Assembly (NCBI GenBank): GCA_038501785.1
Contig: JBAMJR010000068.1
Coordinates: 1 to 64,000 of the forward strand
Direction: 5' to 3'
Source: Myoxocephalus aenaeus
Lineage: Eukaryota; Chordata; Actinopteri; Perciformes; Cottidae
Length of the DNA: 64,000 nucleotides
Shown: in pieces, positions 59,600-64,000 of the stretch
Numbering within the stretch: the first letter of the stretch is position 1
Layout of the letters: each line of letters begins with the position of its first letter
Translations under genes and position numbers: made by a program
Notes under the pieces: model-generated
The model's input: only the letters and a program-made list of their open reading frames with translations
The model's database searches: none
What the model was told of the DNA's origin: nothing

Positions 59600-60900
59600 T
59601 CAGTTCCATTTAAATCGCACGTGGACCTTGGAGAACCCCGGATGGACGAAGGCCCAGGAGAGCGAAGGAGGCCCTCAAACCTCACGGCTCGGAGAGGAAG
59701 GTAGAGTCCATTTGACACAGATAACCTGGAACACCTGCTCTCAGATCCGCACAATTTGGATCACAGATATCCCAGCATGCAACGGAACAATACAGAGCAA
59801 CAAAGGGCAAAGTGGAGCTCGACTTTAAGACAGAAACAGAGAGAGAGAATCCATTTTGTGCTACAATACAATGCCCGTCGTCATCCAACAAACATGCAGC
59901 CCCTATTGTGTGGAGCCCACCATGTAAACATCCCCTCTGCACCCCATCATAACTATATTCAGACAAGCAGGAAGTGATTTCATATCCAACATCCGCCGCA
60001 GCCTTCCTCTCTCTCAGGTGGTGGACGTTCGAGTGCAAAGAGGAGATGAATGGCACCTCATCACATTGTTATTCACAATCCTCTCCTCCAGATTCTTCTT
60101 TTTTATATATAAAATAATCAGAAAACATGTGCATGCATGTGTGATACAATCGTGTGATTGCAGCGATATTGGTTTTCAGTTTCTACTGTGTATAATTTTC
60201 CACTTTTACTTCAAGTTAAAGCAGCTATGCTCATTATTTTGTTATCGAACGATACATCACGTTAATGTGAAAACAATGAGGCGAAAGGGAAAAGGGCCCA
60301 GCAGAGAGTTATCACCCAAATCTACAGTCTTGCAGCAGTATGAACAATCTAAACGTCTCTTGGCGTTACATTCATTTTACAATATTAACCTTGAACCAGC
60401 ATATGATCCACAGTGGACCCCACTGATTACAGAGGAGTCGTGACGTTGAGCTGAAGGCGACGACAAGGACCGACGCGCTCGACTCCTCACAGACGGAGCT
60501 GCAGGGGTCCAGCTGGGCAGGAGCCCAAAAACATGAATCACGCTTCATTAAAACATACTAAACAAACTAAATGTTCACTTTTCTCAGTACTTTCTCAGAC
60601 TTTTGGGACACAATGTGTTAGTGGAGCGCTGAAGCTGAATAGTGGTTATTTATTGTTTAAAAAAAGGCCTAAAAACATGACAAATGTGACTTAAAATCCA
60701 TGGACTGTGACCACCGTTTAAAAAAACACATATACAACTTTATTAATAACCGGCTTTATGACGACATGACAAAGAAATGTATACGAGATTATGAATGTGT
60801 TTAATTTCTTTAAATGACTGCAAAGTGAGTTTCAAAGAGACAGCTGTTTTATTTTTTTATGTTTTTATTATTATCAACAAAGGGAGCAGTGAAAGGACAG
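59600..60900. other. Intergenic, no gene recognised
   Basis: Short open frames on both strands show no domain, no plausible splice structure and no codon periodicity I can defend. Confidence 0.5.
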
Positions 60901-60906
60901 GGACAG

Positions 60907-60907
<1 letters not shown>

Positions 60908-60968
<61 letters not shown>
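60908..60968. repeat. (CA)~30 microsatellite
   Basis: Pure run, complementary to the (TG)n 46 bp downstream. Confidence 0.95.
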
Positions 60969-60970
<2 letters not shown>

Positions 60971-61012
60971 GTGAAGACCTTGAAGGTAACTGGCCCCTTT
61001 CAGTCTTGTTTG

Positions 61013-61014
<2 letters not shown>

Positions 61015-61100
<86 letters not shown>
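61015..61100. repeat. (TG)~43 microsatellite
   Basis: Pure run; forms an inverted pair with 60908-60968. Confidence 0.95.
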
Positions 61101-61102
<2 letters not shown>

Positions 61103-61263
61103 TGTCCTTCTGGTCTAGAAGCTAAACAAACACACACTGAACTGGAGGTCACGGGTTCTTCAAACAGGTGCACTGAATGTGACTCAGACAAAGACTGCTG
61201 TTAAAAAAGTAGCCGCTTAAAAATGAGCATAAATAAGTTACAGTTCAATGAAGCCAGGTGAAC

Positions 61264-61305
<42 letters not shown>
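61264..61305. repeat. (GT)~21 microsatellite
   Basis: Pure run. Confidence 0.95.
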
Positions 61306-61306
<1 letters not shown>

Positions 61307-61309
61307 TTG

Positions 61310-62370
61310 TGGGGCTACGAGCAGCTTCGATGGATGAAGCCGGGACGGGAACTATCCGCCATGTGGGGACCCCCCGCGGGGCGACGGGCTCGGGAACAAC
61401 CTGCCGCAGACCGAGATGTGAGGGATGACGTGAGGGGAAACCCAAAATAAAGGAAAGGAGGAAGCAGCAGCAGGTGGGGGAGGGGAGGAAACAAACAAAC
61501 ACAGGGCTTGTTTTACACCCACCTGCTCCACCGGCTGTCCTTCATCAGCTAACGGACAGAAAAGGCCGAAGGGAACTCTTTGGGGACGGCAACGTCCAGA
61601 CCAGTAACGAACGCCGATGGTCCCCAGAGGAAGAACCCCACCGACTTCAGTAGATCCTCGGATTCCTTCCTCTGGCTCCTCTGTGAGCTCGACACATCTT
61701 TGTGGTTTGATGGATTGCCACGAGATGCGATTCACACACGTTCATGTGCATGGACTGCTCTTTACTCCTCAGCCAAAAGGATTGAGTGCAGGTCAAAGGT
61801 CAACGTATCAATAAATAAAAGTGTTGAAATGACTTGCATGGAATCCATTTACACAAGTGTGTTGAGTAAAAACACCTTAGATAAGGATCCGCTGTGAAGA
61901 AGGGGTCATCTCAGAGTTTAATGCTTCATATGCAACAGATAGCAGCATTTTTTTTTTTACAATATTACAATATTGGGATATTTTCTGATAATCTGATTTA
62001 TGTTCAAAGCTTTCAAACTAATGAACTTGCGCCGCCCTCATCCTCCCCTCTGCTAGTGGAAATTATTTTATTCTTTTTCGTGTTTGTGAGAATTGACAAA
62101 CGGATGTTTTGGTGGAGGAGAGGCTGAAGTTTCATGTTCCAGCATGCAACTTCCCCTTTTTTCTTCCATTATTCAACCGCCTTCCTTTGAAATTTGACTT
62201 ATGTATGATTGAACAGGGAGTAAGCTTTAGATTGGATTTTCTGACAAGAGCACTCGATGTGTTTAAAGGTGCATTTTGGAGTAAATGTACATGAAGCAAA
62301 GAGGATTATCGTGCCGTCTGCTAAGGTGGACGAACTGTCTCAGGCATGATTAGTCGTAACCCTCAGCACA
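61310..62370. other. Intergenic, no gene recognised
   Basis: A mildly GC-rich patch at 61330-61400; nothing identifiable. Confidence 0.5.
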
Positions 62371-62371
62371 C

Positions 62372-62372
<1 letters not shown>

Positions 62373-62408
<36 letters not shown>
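62373..62408. repeat. (CA)~18 microsatellite
   Basis: Pure run. Confidence 0.95.
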
Positions 62409-62409
<1 letters not shown>

Positions 62410-62553
62410 GAGGGACGCGACAGACGAGATAAAAAGTTAATTGCCTTCATTTTTCCTGACAAAGATGGAGAGAGAGAGCGTCTGCAACCTGTGTACCACC
62501 AACTCTGGGAATCCTTTTCATTTCTCACTCCCTCTCACTCTTTGACCCTCTGT

Positions 62554-62653
<100 letters not shown>

Positions 62654-62654
62654 A

Positions 62655-64000
62655 TAAGAGCTGCCTGTGAGGCTGGTGGTCGGTGGTCAAACATCTGTAC
62701 CAGATGAGTAACTGCCACTCACACCAACACCAACAAAAACTTCTGCATTCAAACTTTTGTCTGACGCAAATATACTGACAGATATCAGTATTAACAAATC
62801 CCACATGTGTTATGTGACATGCTAACATGCTAAATTAGTTATGATGGAAAGCAGAAACAGAAACACCTTTTATGCACCAGTGTGCCGTGGTGGAAGAAGT
62901 ACTCAATACTATAGTGCAGAAATACAAGTCAGTTCTCCATTTGTTCCTAATAAAAAGTACAAAGTATTAGCTTCAGCTTAACTGTAAAGGGCACATGTGA
63001 AACACCGGCTCTTTCCAGTGCTTTTGTGCACACGTTTGTGTATCTGGAGGATCTCCCGACCCTCGACCTGTGAAGTAAGACGACCCAGAAAACATGTGAC
63101 TCAGATGTTTCATTTAAAACTCACCGCCCACGACTCCGAGCATCTCCTCCCACGGCTCCACAACTATCTTTGCAAACGTGCACGGCCAATCAGAGCAGGA
63201 CTTCTCTCCAGGAGACGAGCTTAAAGACACAGGCGCTAAAACGGAGGGTTGAAGACAGAAACTCCTTTAATCGAACATCATTTAAGCGTGGAATCACGTT
63301 CTAGTAGAAACCAAAAATAGAAGTTGGATCCAGGAGATAAGCACGATATGTTCCCTTTAAAAGCCATAATGCTGTTAGACTGTATAATAAATCACCTCTG
63401 GCCAGATCCTCAACATCAACATCATAACCCTTGCACTGCTTTTGTTGTTTGTTAGTCACTGTTCATACTTCTATACACTTCATATGCACTGCATATACTT
63501 TGCATTTTTGCACTAAATTAATACGCTCTGCTGTTTTGTTGTATATATTGAGTATTTTTCACTCCTGATATTTTTTTGTCTCTATGTAACTTTGCTTGCT
63601 ACTAAGTCAAATTACCCGCAATGCAGAATTTGGCCAATTTCAGAGTAATATTTAATATATTATTGGATTATATATAGTATTCATTACTATAATGTTGCAG
63701 CTGGTTAAGGCGGTGTTTATTTTAATGACTTCATATACCGCAGGGTCATGATTTATATAAGTATATTATTATTATGATTATGATTATATGTTGTAGTCAT
63801 AATTTGAATCTTTAAAGCAACTAGTAACTAAAATCATCAAATACATGTCTTGAATTATTTCCCTATTTAAATACAGTGAAGTAAAAAAGTAAAAAAGTAG
63901 AATATAATGGGAATACTCAAGTAAAATATAAGTACCTCAAAGTAATTTAAGGCTAGAGTCGGTATTTTTAATTGGAAGAATAAAAACTCTTTCTTTTGGT
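62655..64000. other. Intergenic, no gene recognised
   Basis: AT-rich toward the end, with fragments such as agtacctcaaagtaattt. No gene or clear repeat. Confidence 0.5.

Noticed and set aside
59640..60443. Possible small gene (124-141-codon frames)
   Set aside because: Frames on both strands, no recognisable protein, no convincing splice or promoter signals.
60859..61204. Thr-His and Cys-Val repeat frames
   Set aside because: Microsatellite translation.

Overview
This is a vertebrate nuclear window, almost certainly from a teleost fish. It carries three multi-exon genes with GT-AG introns, long (GT)n/(CA)n microsatellites, interspersed repeats of the kind common in fish introns, and large satellite and tRNA arrays. 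No bacterial-style operons, CRISPR arrays or viral genes were seen.

The left 27 kb has no convincing protein-coding gene. Positions 1-1809 and 16435-26253 are two halves of a tandem array of tRNA-Glu(UUC) genes, 254 bp per unit. I count 39 full-length plus-strand copies (29 with the canonical 72-nt sequence), seven copies cut at the same point in the 5' half, and two gene halves at the edges of an inserted island. The island (about 1810-16434) splits one tRNA gene inside its A box. It consists of a ~98-bp tandem repeat, a 1.46-kb tandem duplication, a G-rich ~70-bp minisatellite, sixteen copies of a 171-bp near-perfect palindrome (some truncated), perfect 57-bp palindromes, and a higher-order repeat built from these parts. 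The array ends at 26182-26978 in an inverted repeat that places two tRNA-Glu genes tail to tail.

From 27.6 to 52.8 kb lie three genes. gfm2 (minus strand, 20 coding exons, 774 aa) encodes the mitochondrial ribosome-recycling GTPase. nsa2 (plus strand, 6 coding exons, 260 aa) is a 60S ribosome biogenesis factor lying head to head with gfm2 across a 632-bp shared promoter region. A torsin-1 family AAA+ ATPase gene (minus strand, 5 coding exons) has two alternative, phase-matched first exons, giving 331- or 338-aa ER-lumenal proteins. Intron 18 of gfm2 is invaded by a 6.1-kb minisatellite (~160 units of ~39 bp) whose repeat unit itself carries the 3' splice-site sequence used by the next exon. 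From 52.8 to 64 kb I recognise no gene, only microsatellites, one TIR-bearing transposon-like element, hairpins and repeat tails.

The most unusual material is the terminator-less tRNA-Glu array with its palindromic island, the gfm2 minisatellite full of decoy splice acceptors, and the alternative signal-peptide exons of the torsin gene.
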